Positions 16,167-25,275 of a stretch of DNA of 64,000 bases are shown in pieces. The translations under genes and the position numbers were made by a program. The notes under the pieces were generated by a model. The model saw only the letters and a list, made by a program, of their open reading frames with translations. It searched no databases and was not told the origin of the DNA. How positions within the stretch are numbered: the first letter of the stretch is position 1; the number at the start of each line of letters is the position of its first letter. The DNA comes from CAVQWH01 sp963718685 (GTDB lineage Bacteria; Patescibacteriota; Saccharimonadia; Saccharimonadales; Saccharimonadaceae), in contig OY970356.1 in assembly GCA_963718685.1 (NCBI GenBank), forward strand, positions 62,001 to 126,000, written 5' to 3'.

Positions 16167-16314
16167 AAAGCAGGAAGCAAGCCAACTGCTTGGCTTGCGT
16201 GGGACTCGAACGGGCGGAGCGTTGTCGAGCAACTTAGCGAGACCGCGAGCCGGGTCCGCGAGCAAAAACCAAAGATTTTTGACTTGTGGATCGAAAGTCC
16301 CTCCTGGCCCTCCA
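16132..16314 (+). repeat. tRNA-3'-end mini-element (Lys unit)
   Basis: 183 bp from the tRNA-Lys CCA to the end of a 20-nt copy of its 3' end (16113-16132 repeated at 16296-16315). It contains the terminator, a reverse-complement T-arm piece (GGGACTCGAAC near 16201) and G+C-rich hairpins. A second CCA-anchored terminator-like hairpin follows the copy (16328-16350), as expected if this unit was inserted between the tRNA and its original terminator. Confidence 0.65.
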
Positions 16315-16315
16315 A

Positions 16316-16847
<532 letters not shown>

Positions 16848-17001
16848 CTAGCTATGAATATGACTGTAGTATGCCACCATTTGAAATATACGGGTATAGG
16901 TTATGGATAACATGAATCACTTAATAAACAATTAAACACTGCTTTGTGAACAGTACCAATAAATAAAAGATTTTAACTGTCAGATAATTTTAAATAAAAA
17001 G

Positions 17002-17010
17002 TGGTACAAT
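17002..17010 (+). promoter_or_regulatory. Extended -10 of the TSUP gene
   Basis: TGG-TACAAT ending 7 nt before the ATG at 17018; leaderless layout. Confidence 0.5.
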
Positions 17011-17017
17011 GCACTAA

Positions 17018-17785
17018 ATGTTTCATGATTTTTTACCAGCCTATTTCGAGTGGTGGCATATTCCGTTTATTTCTCTGGCAGTCTTTATTGGCGAGAGTTA
17101 TGGCAGTTTGGTTGGCGCTGGTAGCGTAGTGACTATACCCGCGTTTCTAACAGCAGGTGTGCCACTACAGTCTGCTATTGCCATTGATGCTGCTGGAGCA
17201 CTTGGCACAGAAACGGGCATCTTAACCGAGACACGCCGAAAAGTTCTTGAAAACAAGAAGCTCGTAATACTCTTAATCATACCTATTACACTAGGTGGCG
17301 TGGTTGGAACATGGCTTCTGCTTAACGTGTCCACGACAATTATCAAATACACTATGGTTGCTGCAGTAATTTACGTTTTATTTCATGCGTACTTTGGCAA
17401 GAAGCCAAATCCAAGGTCTATTAGTAAGTCAAGCTATGCACTGTTAGCTGCGTTTTTATTTTTTATAGGCCTCTACACCAACTTTATCGGTGCTGGGGAA
17501 GGAACGTTTGGCAAAATCGCGTTGATGTCCATACTTGGCATGACGTTCATACAAAGTCAGGGTATAAAATCTACAGCAACCATGCCCACTAGGGTTTACT
17601 CGCTGGTCGTTACTGGTATTGCCGGCTTAATTATTTGGCCTTATCTGTTAACTTTTTGGATCTCGGGTTTTTTTGCCGGCAAATATGCGACGAGATTCGT
17701 AAAAAGAGTCCCTGATAAACACATGAAAGCCATCATGACAATTGTCAGTCTGGGCTTTATCTTTTACTTACTATTCTTTTACTAG
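17018..17785 (+). CDS. TSUP (TauE/SafE) family membrane protein
   Basis: 255 residues with 7-8 membrane segments and the internal two-fold repeat of the 4-toluene sulfonate uptake permease family: GESYGSLVGAGSVVTIPAFL in the first half and NFIGAGEGTFGKIALMSILG in the second. Family members export sulfite or organosulfonates; the substrate here is unknown. A paralog (20674-21441) begins with almost the same LPAYFEWWHIP motif. Confidence 0.85.
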   Translation: MFHDFLPAYFEWWHIPFISLAVFIGESYGSLVGAGSVVTIPAFLTAGVPLQSAIAIDAAGALGTETGILTETRRKVLENKKLVILLIIPITLGGVVGTWLLLNVSTTIIKYTMVAAVIYVLFHAYFGKKPNPRSISKSSYALLAAFLFFIGLYTNFIGAGEGTFGKIALMSILGMTFIQSQGIKSTATMPTRVYSLVVTGIAGLIIWPYLLTFWISGFFAGKYATRFVKRVPDKHMKAIMTIVSLGFIFYLLFFY

Positions 17786-17811
17786 CTTAGTGAGTCGTAG
17801 AAAATTAGTTA

Positions 17812-18405
17812 CTACTCTATATTTAAGTCATCTCTAAGCCGCGCGGCTATTCTTTGCACCATTTCGTATCGCTTTCGTCCTAGGTGGTCGCAATCATCCT
17901 GGGCCGTTACATTAATCTTTTCGCTAGCTTCTTCAAATGGCAATTTGGAAAATTCAATAAGTGAAATAGGATCTATGCCATTTGGGAATAAACCAAACAT
18001 GTGTGGCATAAAGTTGCTGCCTAAGTCTGGTCTTTCAATGGCCGGCTTTAAAGGGCAATCGCACCCTTCACAAGGTTTACGCCAATAGTTCTTTCCGAAT
18101 CTGAAAATGTGATTATGACTAGCATGTCGCTCTAGAGTTCGTATAAAAGTAAAAGCTTGGGTTTTTGAACCATGCTCATCTTTGCCTTCAGACACCAAGA
18201 ACTCTTCTACGGTTTGCTCTGTGATCGCAGGGACCTGACCATTTTCGCCTTCAAAATATTCAATAAGGATTGACGGAGAAACCACCTCAAAGTTTGCAAA
18301 ATGTATATAGACGCCCAAAGCTCCTAGCTGATTTGCTAATTCTTTTAATTTGTCTTCCGAAATTTCACCACGGACGCTAAAGGGAGCTTTTTTCTCGCTA
18401 GCCAT
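17812..18405 (-). CDS. Conserved-looking protein of unknown function
   Basis: 197 residues, soluble, acidic N-terminal half. A Cys cluster KPCEGCDCPLKP (about 110-121) and His-rich HASHNHIF (about 93-100) suggest metal binding, possibly zinc. No domain recognised. It is convergent with the TSUP gene and divergent from the COG0701 permease. Confidence 0.6.
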   Translation of the reverse strand: MASEKKAPFSVRGEISEDKLKELANQLGALGVYIHFANFEVVSPSILIEYFEGENGQVPAITEQTVEEFLVSEGKDEHGSKTQAFTFIRTLERHASHNHIFRFGKNYWRKPCEGCDCPLKPAIERPDLGSNFMPHMFGLFPNGIDPISLIEFSKLPFEEASEKINVTAQDDCDHLGRKRYEMVQRIAARLRDDLNIE

Positions 18406-18463
18406 AGTTTAATTCTTGGGCAACAGAGTAGTCTTTGCAAGCATAAGTAATTTTTAGGCAATG

Positions 18464-18469
18464 TATAAT
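18464..18469 (+). promoter_or_regulatory. -10 box of the COG0701 permease gene
   Basis: TATAAT at 18464-18469, with an SD-like AAGGAAGGTGA at 18478-18488; a leader of about 20 nt to the ATG at 18496. Confidence 0.5.
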
Positions 18470-18495
18470 ATAGAAAAAGGAAGGTGAGTCAAACC

Positions 18496-19638
18496 ATGTT
18501 TATCATAGATGCTCTGAAAACATCTTTTGCTATGGGCTGGGAGATACTGTGGCCGCTTATTCTTGGTTTTAGCTTGAGTGGGGCTATACAGGCTATGGTT
18601 TCGCATAAGCAAATGAGCAAGTTGCTTCCTTATGACAAGCCAAAAACACTGGCGTTGGCCAGTGGGCTGGGAGCTGCATCGTCTTCTTGTTCTTATGCGG
18701 CGGTTGCCTTAGCTCGCTCACTTTTTCAAAAAGGGGCAAACTTTACAGCCGCCATAGCTTTTGAAATTGCCAGCACGAATTTGGTCATAGAACTAGGCGT
18801 AATTTTAGCAGTACTTATGGGGTGGCAGTTCACTGCCGCTGAGTTTGTTGGCGGCCCTGTGATGATAATTGTTCTAGCTTTTTTATTCCGCAGATTCCTA
18901 ACTCCAAAGCTGATTGCTGCAGCCCATAAACAAGCTAAAAAAGGCTTGGCGGGGCGCATGGAAGGTCATGCTGGCATGGACGACATGGCAGTTGGCGGCA
19001 ACCGCAGTATTTGGCAAAAGCTTAGATCACCTGAGGGCCGCACTGCCACTAGCCACTTTTTCGTTATGGATTGGGCGAGTATATGGTCTGATATCGTGAT
19101 TGGACTTTTAATAGCCGGAGCGCTAGCGGCTTGGGTGCCTCACAGTTGGTGGCAGGCTCTATTTCTCAGTAGTCACCCCGTTTGGTCAGTTATTTGGGGG
19201 CCGATTATTGGGCCTTTAATAGCAGTAATTTCGTTTGTTTGTAGTGTGGGTAATGTGCCGCTAGCTGCGGTGCTTTGGAACGGCGGGATTAGCTTCGGTG
19301 GCGTTGTTAGCTTTATATTTGCCGACCTTATAATCCTGCCGATTATTCGCATTTATGCTAAATATTATGGCTGGAAGATGGCCGGCTTTTTGTTTGCCAC
19401 ATTTTACGTTGCCATGGTGGTTGCCGGTTACGTCGTTGAGGAGTTATTTACGCTTTTACATCTAGTACCAAGCGTGCGCAATGCCAAGGTATTAGAAGCT
19501 GCTGTAAGCTGGAATTACACAACTATTTTAAATATAATCTTTATGCTTTTAGCTGCCGTGTTAATATGGCGCTTTCTAAAAACCGGCGGCCCTATGATGT
19601 TAAAAATGATGAACAGCCCAAAGCATGCTGAAGAATAA
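18496..19638 (+). CDS. Permease of the COG0701 (YraQ/ArsP) family
   Basis: 380 residues with about 8-9 membrane helices. The family motif GLGAASSSCSYAAVALARSLF (Cys in the first half) is mirrored by VCSVGNVPLAAVLW in the second, as in YraQ/ArsP permeases (methylarsenite efflux and related). I place the start at ATG 18496, 9 nt after AAGGAAGGTGA; a GTG at 18484 is in frame but overlaps the SD. The central soluble loop (about 150-200) is Gly/Met rich. Substrate unknown. Confidence 0.8.
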   Translation: MFIIDALKTSFAMGWEILWPLILGFSLSGAIQAMVSHKQMSKLLPYDKPKTLALASGLGAASSSCSYAAVALARSLFQKGANFTAAIAFEIASTNLVIELGVILAVLMGWQFTAAEFVGGPVMIIVLAFLFRRFLTPKLIAAAHKQAKKGLAGRMEGHAGMDDMAVGGNRSIWQKLRSPEGRTATSHFFVMDWASIWSDIVIGLLIAGALAAWVPHSWWQALFLSSHPVWSVIWGPIIGPLIAVISFVCSVGNVPLAAVLWNGGISFGGVVSFIFADLIILPIIRIYAKYYGWKMAGFLFATFYVAMVVAGYVVEELFTLLHLVPSVRNAKVLEAAVSWNYTTILNIIFMLLAAVLIWRFLKTGGPMMLKMMNSPKHAEE

Positions 19639-19659
19639 GCTCTAGTGTAAGGTAGTATT

Positions 19660-20013
19660 ATGACTAAAGTAATGAAAAATTACCGAGTAGTATTCAGAGA
19701 AGTCGACCGCGATAAGTTTAACGAAATAGCCCAAGGCTTAAAAACTATTGAAACCAGAGCGGCTACGGTTAGATACCAACCCGTTAAAGCCGGTGATAGA
19801 TTCACGTTTGTTTGTGGAAAAGATAAGTTCAGCAAGTCTGTAGCCAAAGTTCAGCATTTTAATTCTTTAGATGAACTATTGGATAAATTACCTCTTGAAA
19901 AAATTTTACCTTCTGCAAAAAATGTCGCTGAAGCAAGGAAGGTTTTCTGTGGCTTTAGTAATTACAAAACTAAAATTGAAAAATATGGCATATTGGCGTT
20001 TACACTAAATTAA
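19660..20013 (+). CDS. ASCH-domain protein
   Basis: 117 residues. FREVDRDKFNEIAQGLKTIETRAATVRYQPVKAGDRFTF fits the ASCH/PUA-like fold, with the KTIETR signature where Glu-x-Arg contacts ligand, followed by a strand-rich end. ASCH proteins bind RNA or hydrolyse modified nucleosides (YqfB amidohydrolase). An alternative start at 19672 (MKNYR) is possible. Confidence 0.7.
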   Translation: MTKVMKNYRVVFREVDRDKFNEIAQGLKTIETRAATVRYQPVKAGDRFTFVCGKDKFSKSVAKVQHFNSLDELLDKLPLEKILPSAKNVAEARKVFCGFSNYKTKIEKYGILAFTLN

Positions 20014-20032
20014 CTAAAAAGAAAACATTATA

Positions 20033-20060
20033 TTGACAAAAATAAATAGTATGTTAATAT
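20033..20060 (+). promoter_or_regulatory. Promoter of the 20067 gene
   Basis: TTGACA (20033-20038), spacer 16, then TGT-TAATAT (extended -10, 20055-20060), 6 nt before the ATG. It combines a consensus -35 with a leaderless layout. Confidence 0.55.
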
Positions 20061-20066
20061 TTTATT

Positions 20067-20657
20067 ATGACAGCAAGTAAAACTTACGAAACTCCGATAT
20101 CAGACCCCACAATAAATAGGCCTAAAGTAAGAGGTGAAGGCTGGGCTGGTCATATTGAGGCCGACCCAGAATTAACGAATCAATATTCTAGCCAAGTTAG
20201 AAATATTATATCCGAACATGGCAAACCTTTTAAGCTTAGCATGAGAGGCGGTACTGTAAGGCCGTTTACAGGTTGCACGATTCAAGATCCAGGCGAGCAC
20301 GGCGAACGTTTAGTGGTCACGCGCGACGAATTTACAGGCGCTTTATCAACTGTTCTCGAAAGATTTGACTATCGTGGTGGTAAAAATGTGCACATGGCAG
20401 ATCAAGAAGAATTTGAATATGTACCAGATTCTGGGATGTTTATAATAAAGGGACCTCGTCAGAAACTTGAATATGATAATAATGCTGCGCTGGAAGCATT
20501 GCACATAGAGCGTAATCAGCCGGAAGAAGTTTTAGATCAATTTGAAGAACACATTGAGCGCATTGCCGCCTTAGCTGAACGCTTTGATACCAAGAAGGCT
20601 AAACTAAAAGCTTTTGGCGAAAAAGTTCTGCTTGCTCTACGTTTCCATAGGCAGTAG
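20067..20657 (+). CDS. Soluble protein of unknown function
   Basis: 196 residues, no membrane segment. Strand-rich middle (VRPFTGCTIQDPGEHGERLVVTRDEF) and a helical C-terminus from about residue 135, rich in Glu and Lys (EEVLDQFEEHIERIAALAERF). No family recognised. It has one of the clearest promoters in the window, so it is likely well expressed. Confidence 0.6.
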   Translation: MTASKTYETPISDPTINRPKVRGEGWAGHIEADPELTNQYSSQVRNIISEHGKPFKLSMRGGTVRPFTGCTIQDPGEHGERLVVTRDEFTGALSTVLERFDYRGGKNVHMADQEEFEYVPDSGMFIIKGPRQKLEYDNNAALEALHIERNQPEEVLDQFEEHIERIAALAERFDTKKAKLKAFGEKVLLALRFHRQ

Positions 20658-20673
20658 TTGCTTATGGGTGATA

Positions 20674-21441
20674 TTAATATATAAAAACCAAGTAAGTTAT
20701 AAAAGCTATACTTACTAGCATCAAAGCAAAGCGCAAATATTTATCTGGGATCTTTTTAGCTACTTTGGTAGCATATTTTGCTCCGATATAGGTCGATACC
20801 CAAAGAGTGATAGCATATGGCCACACAACCAAGCCGGCAATAGTGGTTACGATCATGGCATATATTCTAGAAGGCACGGTTGCAGCAGCTTTCATGCCTT
20901 GGCTTTGAAGAAAAGTTAAACCAAGGACAGACATAAGAGCAAATTTACTAAAAGCTCCCTCGCCAGGGGCTATACTCCCATAAACGCTGGCTAGAAACAT
21001 AAATATAAATAGTAGAATATGCTGCGACTTACTAATGTGGGCAGCTCTTTTTTTACCTTTTGCATACAGAGCGCGAATCAGAACTATTATTATAGCGACT
21101 ATCATGAAGTCTTTGATGATAGTCGGCGAAACATGTAGTAATAACCAAACACCTACAACCCCGCCGATTGTGTATGGGATTGCCATTTGTAGCGTTAGTT
21201 TTTTATTAGCTGTTATTTGTTTATGTGTTTCTGAAATAACACCAACTTCTGTTCCTAATCCTCCAGTAGTGCCAGTGGCTATTGCTGATTTAATTGGCAC
21301 ACCTATGTACACTTGAGCTGCTAAAATCATAATTCCACCACCGCCCACGATACATCCATAAGCTTCGCCTATCATGCCAGCTAAGAAAATAACTGGAATA
21401 TGCCACCATTCAAAATATGCCGGGAAAAGATCGTGAATCAT
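20674..21441 (-). CDS. TSUP (TauE/SafE) family membrane protein, second paralog
   Basis: 255 residues, the same length as the paralog at 17018. Repeat motifs GEAYGCIVGGGGIMILAAQV and YGSIAPGEGAFSKFALMSVLG. It starts one base after the stop of the GNAT gene (TAAATG at 21439-21444), so the two are cotranscribed. Substrate unknown; the paralogs may have diverged in specificity. Confidence 0.85.
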   Translation of the reverse strand: MIHDLFPAYFEWWHIPVIFLAGMIGEAYGCIVGGGGIMILAAQVYIGVPIKSAIATGTTGGLGTEVGVISETHKQITANKKLTLQMAIPYTIGGVVGVWLLLHVSPTIIKDFMIVAIIIVLIRALYAKGKKRAAHISKSQHILLFIFMFLASVYGSIAPGEGAFSKFALMSVLGLTFLQSQGMKAAATVPSRIYAMIVTTIAGLVVWPYAITLWVSTYIGAKYATKVAKKIPDKYLRFALMLVSIAFITYLVFIY

Positions 21442-22128
21442 TTAACTTTCTGTCTTCTCGCTTAAAATTTCTCCCTGAGAAATGTACCCATGATCACGGA
21501 AAAATTGGGCTGTTCCATCGTCTCCACAAAATACAAATTGAATACCATCGCCAACTGGATACCTAAACTCCGTCTCCCTAAAGTAAGGGTCACTTATGAA
21601 CTTTCTAAAATGTCTAACGTTTGCTTCCGGACTAGTTCTTCTCAGTGAGTTTTCTATTGAACCAATATGATACAAAGCTCCTTCTCGGCCATACATGGCG
21701 AGAGCTCCCGTCTCATTACTCTCACCAAATATAGCCTGTAACCCCAGCTCTTCAAAACAATAGCGTTTAGTTTCATCTAAAAGCTGCCTACCTACGCCCA
21801 TACCCCTAAATTCAGGTAACACCGTAAAGCGCTTAACATGTACGGGCGGAAAGCCCTGGTAATCTATAAAGTTATGTTCTTTTGCCTCCGCGACCGCACC
21901 GCCTACAACTGCGTTTGATGAGTCGTGATGTCGGGCGATTATTAGCTTAAATACTTCTGGCCGTTCTTCTATATCTTCCAGAAAGTAACTATACATACTG
22001 GAGTTATGGTAAGCATGATCAAAAAGTCGCTGTAATTCTTCAATAATTTCAGGAGTAATCTCACCTAAGTCGTATTGTTCTAGGTAGATGAGCGGTAATT
22101 CCTTAGATCCTTTTCTCTCGTGTGTCAT
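21442..22128 (-). CDS. GNAT-family N-acetyltransferase
   Basis: 228 residues. The acetyl-CoA-binding motif A is VKRFTVLPEFRGMGVGRQLL (about 95-114), with the R-x-x-G-x-G pyrophosphate loop, followed by motif B around EELGLQAIFGE. The C-terminal 70 residues are an extension beyond the GNAT core. It is the first gene of a two-gene unit with the TSUP permease. Substrate unknown. Confidence 0.82.
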   Translation of the reverse strand: MTHERKGSKELPLIYLEQYDLGEITPEIIEELQRLFDHAYHNSSMYSYFLEDIEERPEVFKLIIARHHDSSNAVVGGAVAEAKEHNFIDYQGFPPVHVKRFTVLPEFRGMGVGRQLLDETKRYCFEELGLQAIFGESNETGALAMYGREGALYHIGSIENSLRRTSPEANVRHFRKFISDPYFRETEFRYPVGDGIQFVFCGDDGTAQFFRDHGYISQGEILSEKTES

Positions 22129-22208
22129 TGACTTATATTTTAGTAATAATAACCTATCTTTGTCCAGCCATTAGTTTTTACTAAGCGTGCTACATAGTTA
22201 AACTATTT

Positions 22209-22217
22209 TGCTATAGT
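22209..22217 (+). promoter_or_regulatory. Extended -10 of the GNAT gene at 22224
   Basis: TGC-TATAGT ending 6 nt before the ATG; leaderless layout. Confidence 0.45.
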
Positions 22218-22223
22218 TAAAGT

Positions 22224-22664
22224 ATGAAGAATGTTGAAGGCGCTGAAATAGTATCGCTTGAGCATAAACACCTAGCTCAGGTTGAGAAATGGCCTAGCCG
22301 GCACGCTGCAGCTAATACTTTACTGAAGCAGCCGGCTGAATCGCCGGCACGCCACCCGGACTATTATGGCTGGGCAATCGTGCATGACGAAGAAGTGCTT
22401 GCCATTGCTACGATTAAAATCAATAAAGAGCGCGTGGGTTACATTAACTGCATAGTAAACCCGGGCAATAAGCGCCAGGGAATCGGCACTATGCTGATGG
22501 ATTATGTTTTGGAGCATTCACCAGCACAAGACTTAGTGCACTTACACGCCGTTATTGATCCGGGCAACACTGCCGCCCGCCAAGTTTTGAAAAAGTATGA
22601 CTTTACTATGATAGGCAATGACGCGAACGGCTATTTGGAATACGCTAAGCATAAGCATTATTAA
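22224..22664 (+). CDS. GNAT-family N-acetyltransferase
   Basis: 146 residues, single GNAT domain. Motif A is NCIVNPGNKRQGIGTMLMDY (about 74-93); ARQVLKKYDFTMIGND near the C-terminus is motif B. This small GNAT form acetylates amines of small molecules or proteins. It is shorter than and clearly different from the GNAT at 21442. Confidence 0.85.
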   Translation: MKNVEGAEIVSLEHKHLAQVEKWPSRHAAANTLLKQPAESPARHPDYYGWAIVHDEEVLAIATIKINKERVGYINCIVNPGNKRQGIGTMLMDYVLEHSPAQDLVHLHAVIDPGNTAARQVLKKYDFTMIGNDANGYLEYAKHKHY

Positions 22665-22668
22665 AGTT

Positions 22669-22677
22669 TGCTATACT
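22669..22677 (+). promoter_or_regulatory. Extended -10 of the PQ-loop gene
   Basis: TGC-TATACT ending 8 nt before the ATG at 22686; leaderless layout. Confidence 0.45.
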
Positions 22678-22685
22678 CCTTAAAG

Positions 22686-22976
22686 ATGTATGTAACTAAA
22701 AGCAAAAATAAAAAGATTGATAGAGCCACGGCAATAATCGGCATTTGTATGCCGATTATTACGTTGCCGCAACTATATAGCATTTGGAAAGCCGACAGCT
22801 TGCAGGGCGTGTCGCTAGTTACCTGGGCGTTTTTTACTTTGCAGGCCGGTACGTTCGCGATATTTGGCATTAAGCACAAAGAAAAACCTTTGATAATAAC
22901 TTATGTGCCGCTTTTTATTGTGGAGCTCGGCATAGTTATCGGCATTTTAGTAAAGCAAGGCTGGCCGTTGCAGTAG
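22686..22976 (+). CDS. SemiSWEET/PQ-loop small membrane protein
   Basis: 96 residues with three membrane helices. IGICMPIITLPQLYSIWKADSLQGVSLVTW carries the PQ motif (LPQLY) and the xxQGVS turn of the MtN3/SemiSWEET and PQ-loop families, which work as dimers to move sugars or amino acids. The start at 22686 is chosen from the -10 box; an upstream ATG in frame would include the promoter. Confidence 0.78.
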   Translation: MYVTKSKNKKIDRATAIIGICMPIITLPQLYSIWKADSLQGVSLVTWAFFTLQAGTFAIFGIKHKEKPLIITYVPLFIVELGIVIGILVKQGWPLQ

Positions 22977-22997
22977 ACAGATATATAAAAAGTAGCC

Positions 22998-23003
22998 TAC
23001 ACT
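22998..23003 (+). promoter_or_regulatory. -10 box of the 23010 gene
   Basis: TACACT ending 6 nt before the ATG; leaderless layout. Confidence 0.4.
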
Positions 23004-23009
23004 ATCTAT

Positions 23010-23312
23010 ATGATTAAAGAACAATCGACCACTACGTTACTAAAGGTTCTACTAATAATCTTGGTGATTGGAGTAGGCGGCTGGTTGGTATGGAAGATTG
23101 TGGCCAACAATCAAGGAACGATTGATAGCCAGTCTAACTCCAGCCAAGGAGAGCATAAAAATAGATTTTATTTTGAGAATAAATATAAGAGCTCAGCAGA
23201 TAAAGATAAGTGCTTAGAAGAGTATTATCAAGCGTATCCGGAAAATAAGCCTGAAAATCAAAAGTCTAGTAAGATTTATTTAGCTCCACCTTGCCCCGGT
23301 GTTCCGCAGTAA
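23010..23312 (+). CDS. Small membrane-anchored secreted protein
   Basis: 100 residues. One membrane helix (about 10-32, LLKVLLIILVIGVGGWLVW) and an extracytoplasmic tail with two Cys (KCLEEYY and PPCPG) that could form a disulfide. No family recognised. Confidence 0.6.
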   Translation: MIKEQSTTTLLKVLLIILVIGVGGWLVWKIVANNQGTIDSQSNSSQGEHKNRFYFENKYKSSADKDKCLEEYYQAYPENKPENQKSSKIYLAPPCPGVPQ

Positions 23313-23330
23313 AAATATAAACGTCACTTT

Positions 23331-23339
23331 TGCTATGAT
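23331..23339 (+). promoter_or_regulatory. Extended -10 of the flavoreductase gene
   Basis: TGC-TATGAT ending 9 nt before the ATG at 23349; leaderless layout. Confidence 0.4.
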
Positions 23340-23348
23340 AAAGCTAGC

Positions 23349-24005
23349 ATGAGGTTAGTTTTTAAAAACAAAAAACAAGAAGTCGGGAATATATACTCTT
23401 TTTATTTTGCTAGTTTAGAGCCAGTTGAATGGCAAGCCGGGCAGTCAATCAGATTAGAGCTAGAAACTGAATATTTAATAGAAGAGCGGCGCTTTACGAT
23501 TTCCTCAGCTCCTAGCGAAAAACATATTGCCATAACTACCAATATTGGCGATAGCCCTTTCAAGCAGGCGTTGGCGGCTCTCAAAAAAGGAGATGCAATC
23601 GACGGCCACAACATTGAAGGAGACTTTTTGTTGTCTGACGACAGCAAGCCAATCTTGCTGGCCAATGGTTTGGGTATAACTCCATTTCGTTCGCAACTAG
23701 ATGAGCGCTTTTTGTCAAACCAGCCCCTAGAGGCTGATCTAATTTATAGCTACCAGACCGGCTTGGCGGTTTTTAAAGCCGAATTTGTTGAGTGGCAAAA
23801 GAAACAGCCGGAGCTAAATATAAAGTTTATATCTGGCCAAAAACTAACAGCGGATTTAGTAGCAGAGCTACTGCCCGACTTTAGTAAGCGATTGATTTAC
23901 ATTGCAGGGTCCGGCCAGTTTATAAGTAAAGTGTTTACTGATTTAACTAAAGTTTACAGGGTAAAACCTTCTAGCATTAGAGTTGACTCACTAATTAATA
24001 TTTAA
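23349..24005 (+). CDS. Ferredoxin-NADP reductase-like flavoprotein
   Basis: 218 residues with the FNR fold. EERRFTISSAPSE (about 53-65) is the FAD-binding RxxS/T motif, GDFLLSDDSKPILLANGLGITPFRSQL the nucleotide-binding loop, and YIAGSGQFISKV the C-terminal NAD(P) motif. No iron-sulfur cluster motif is present. Such stand-alone reductases pass electrons between NAD(P)H and a flavin or carrier; the partner is unknown. Confidence 0.85.
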   Translation: MRLVFKNKKQEVGNIYSFYFASLEPVEWQAGQSIRLELETEYLIEERRFTISSAPSEKHIAITTNIGDSPFKQALAALKKGDAIDGHNIEGDFLLSDDSKPILLANGLGITPFRSQLDERFLSNQPLEADLIYSYQTGLAVFKAEFVEWQKKQPELNIKFISGQKLTADLVAELLPDFSKRLIYIAGSGQFISKVFTDLTKVYRVKPSSIRVDSLINI

Positions 24006-24033
24006 ATTTATCTGACTGGCTAGCCTCTGGCGG

Positions 24034-24042
24034 TGATACAAT
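24034..24042 (+). promoter_or_regulatory. Extended -10 of folD
   Basis: TGA-TACAAT ending 11 nt before the ATG at 24054; the leader would be a few nt at most. Confidence 0.4.
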
Positions 24043-24053
24043 AGGGTACTAGT

Positions 24054-24848
24054 ATGAAACAACTTAATGGAGCTGAGCTTGCCGGTTATATTAAAGTGCG
24101 CCAAGCAAAAGAAGTTCGTGCGCTTAAGTCTGCACACAAAACTGAACCTTGCTTGGCAATTATCCAAACTAAAGATGACGTGGTTATCGATACTTATGTA
24201 CGCCTTAAAAAAACATACGGCGCTGACATAGGGGTGAAAGTAGATTTATATAAAATCTCCCAAGCAGACGCAAAGTCTAAATTGGATGAATTGAATAAAG
24301 ACAAATCAATTCATGGTGTCATCGTCCAACTTCCGCTAGAGGATACTGGCCAAACAGACGAGTTGGTTAATTTGGTCAAGCCAAGTAAAGACGTTGATGC
24401 TTTAGGCGACAAAGCCGAGTTTGATCCGGCAACTCCAATTGCAATCCAGTGGTTATTGGCAGGTTACAATGTGCCTCTTGAAGGTAAAAAAATTACTATT
24501 GTTGGAGCAGGTCGTTTAGTAGGCCAGCCCTTGGCAAAATTGTGGCACTCAAGTGGCTACGATGTTGACATCATAGACTCAGGTTTAGCTGATCTTGCTC
24601 CAGTGCTAAAAGACAGCGACGTTATAGTAACTGCCACGGGCCAGCCGAGGTTGATCAGTAGCGATATGATAAATCCCGGAACTGTATTAGTAGATGCTGG
24701 AGTTGCAGCAGAACATGGCAAAACTCGCGGCGATTTAGATGATGATATTTACGAGCGCAAGGATTTAATTGTTACGCCTAAAAAAGGTGGCGTCGGGCCT
24801 TTGACCGTTTGCGCTTTGTTCGAAAATGTAATTAAGGCTGCCCGTTAG
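24054..24848 (+). CDS. folD: Methylenetetrahydrofolate dehydrogenase/cyclohydrolase
   Basis: 264 residues, slightly shorter than usual. It oxidises 5,10-methylene-THF with NADP and hydrolyses the product to 10-formyl-THF. Motifs: DTYVRLKKTYG (Tyr and Lys of the active site), GVIVQLPLEDTGQ, IVGAGRLVGQPLAKL (nucleotide loop; SxxVGxP is usual, here R-LVGQP) and PKKGGVGPLTV near the C-terminus. With glyA it completes the one-carbon supply. Confidence 0.93.
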   Translation: MKQLNGAELAGYIKVRQAKEVRALKSAHKTEPCLAIIQTKDDVVIDTYVRLKKTYGADIGVKVDLYKISQADAKSKLDELNKDKSIHGVIVQLPLEDTGQTDELVNLVKPSKDVDALGDKAEFDPATPIAIQWLLAGYNVPLEGKKITIVGAGRLVGQPLAKLWHSSGYDVDIIDSGLADLAPVLKDSDVIVTATGQPRLISSDMINPGTVLVDAGVAAEHGKTRGDLDDDIYERKDLIVTPKKGGVGPLTVCALFENVIKAAR

Positions 24849-24853
24849 TTTAT

Positions 24854-25231
24854 CTATTTCTTATCTAAACCCAGAGCGGTCTTAACACGACCAACGACTT
24901 GGCGCGGTGTAGCTTCGGCTTTTACGATGTAACTGTGAACGCCTAAAGTTCTTACTTCTTTGGGAGCTTCTTCCCGGCCTATGTTTGTAAGTACGATTAC
25001 CGGAATATGCTTACCCCACGGTTGAGCTCGCATTTTAGCCAAGGCTTCAGCGCCGCTCATCTCCGGCATCTGCAAGTCTAGTAACACGATGTCTGGTTTA
25101 CTGTTTTCTATAAGTTCAAGACCGGTTTTGCCATTTTCAGCTAAGCCCACTTCGAAGCCTTCCGCTTCAAACTTCATGCGGTACATTTGACTGATGACTT
25201 GGTCGTCTTCAATGATGGCAACTTTGCTCAT
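24854..25231 (-). CDS. CheY-like single-domain response regulator
   Basis: 125 residues, receiver domain only. Acidic pair IIEDDQV (about 5-11), phospho-acceptor Asp in VLLDLQMPEMSG (about 54-65), Thr in VIVLTNIG and Lys in YIVKAEATP (about 104). No output domain and no adjacent kinase, so the signal source and target are not in this window. Convergent with folD. Confidence 0.9.
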   Translation of the reverse strand: MSKVAIIEDDQVISQMYRMKFEAEGFEVGLAENGKTGLELIENSKPDIVLLDLQMPEMSGAEALAKMRAQPWGKHIPVIVLTNIGREEAPKEVRTLGVHSYIVKAEATPRQVVGRVKTALGLDKK

Positions 25232-25275
25232 ATCTATAGCTATGCTAGCACGAACGCCTTAGGTTGGACAATCAA

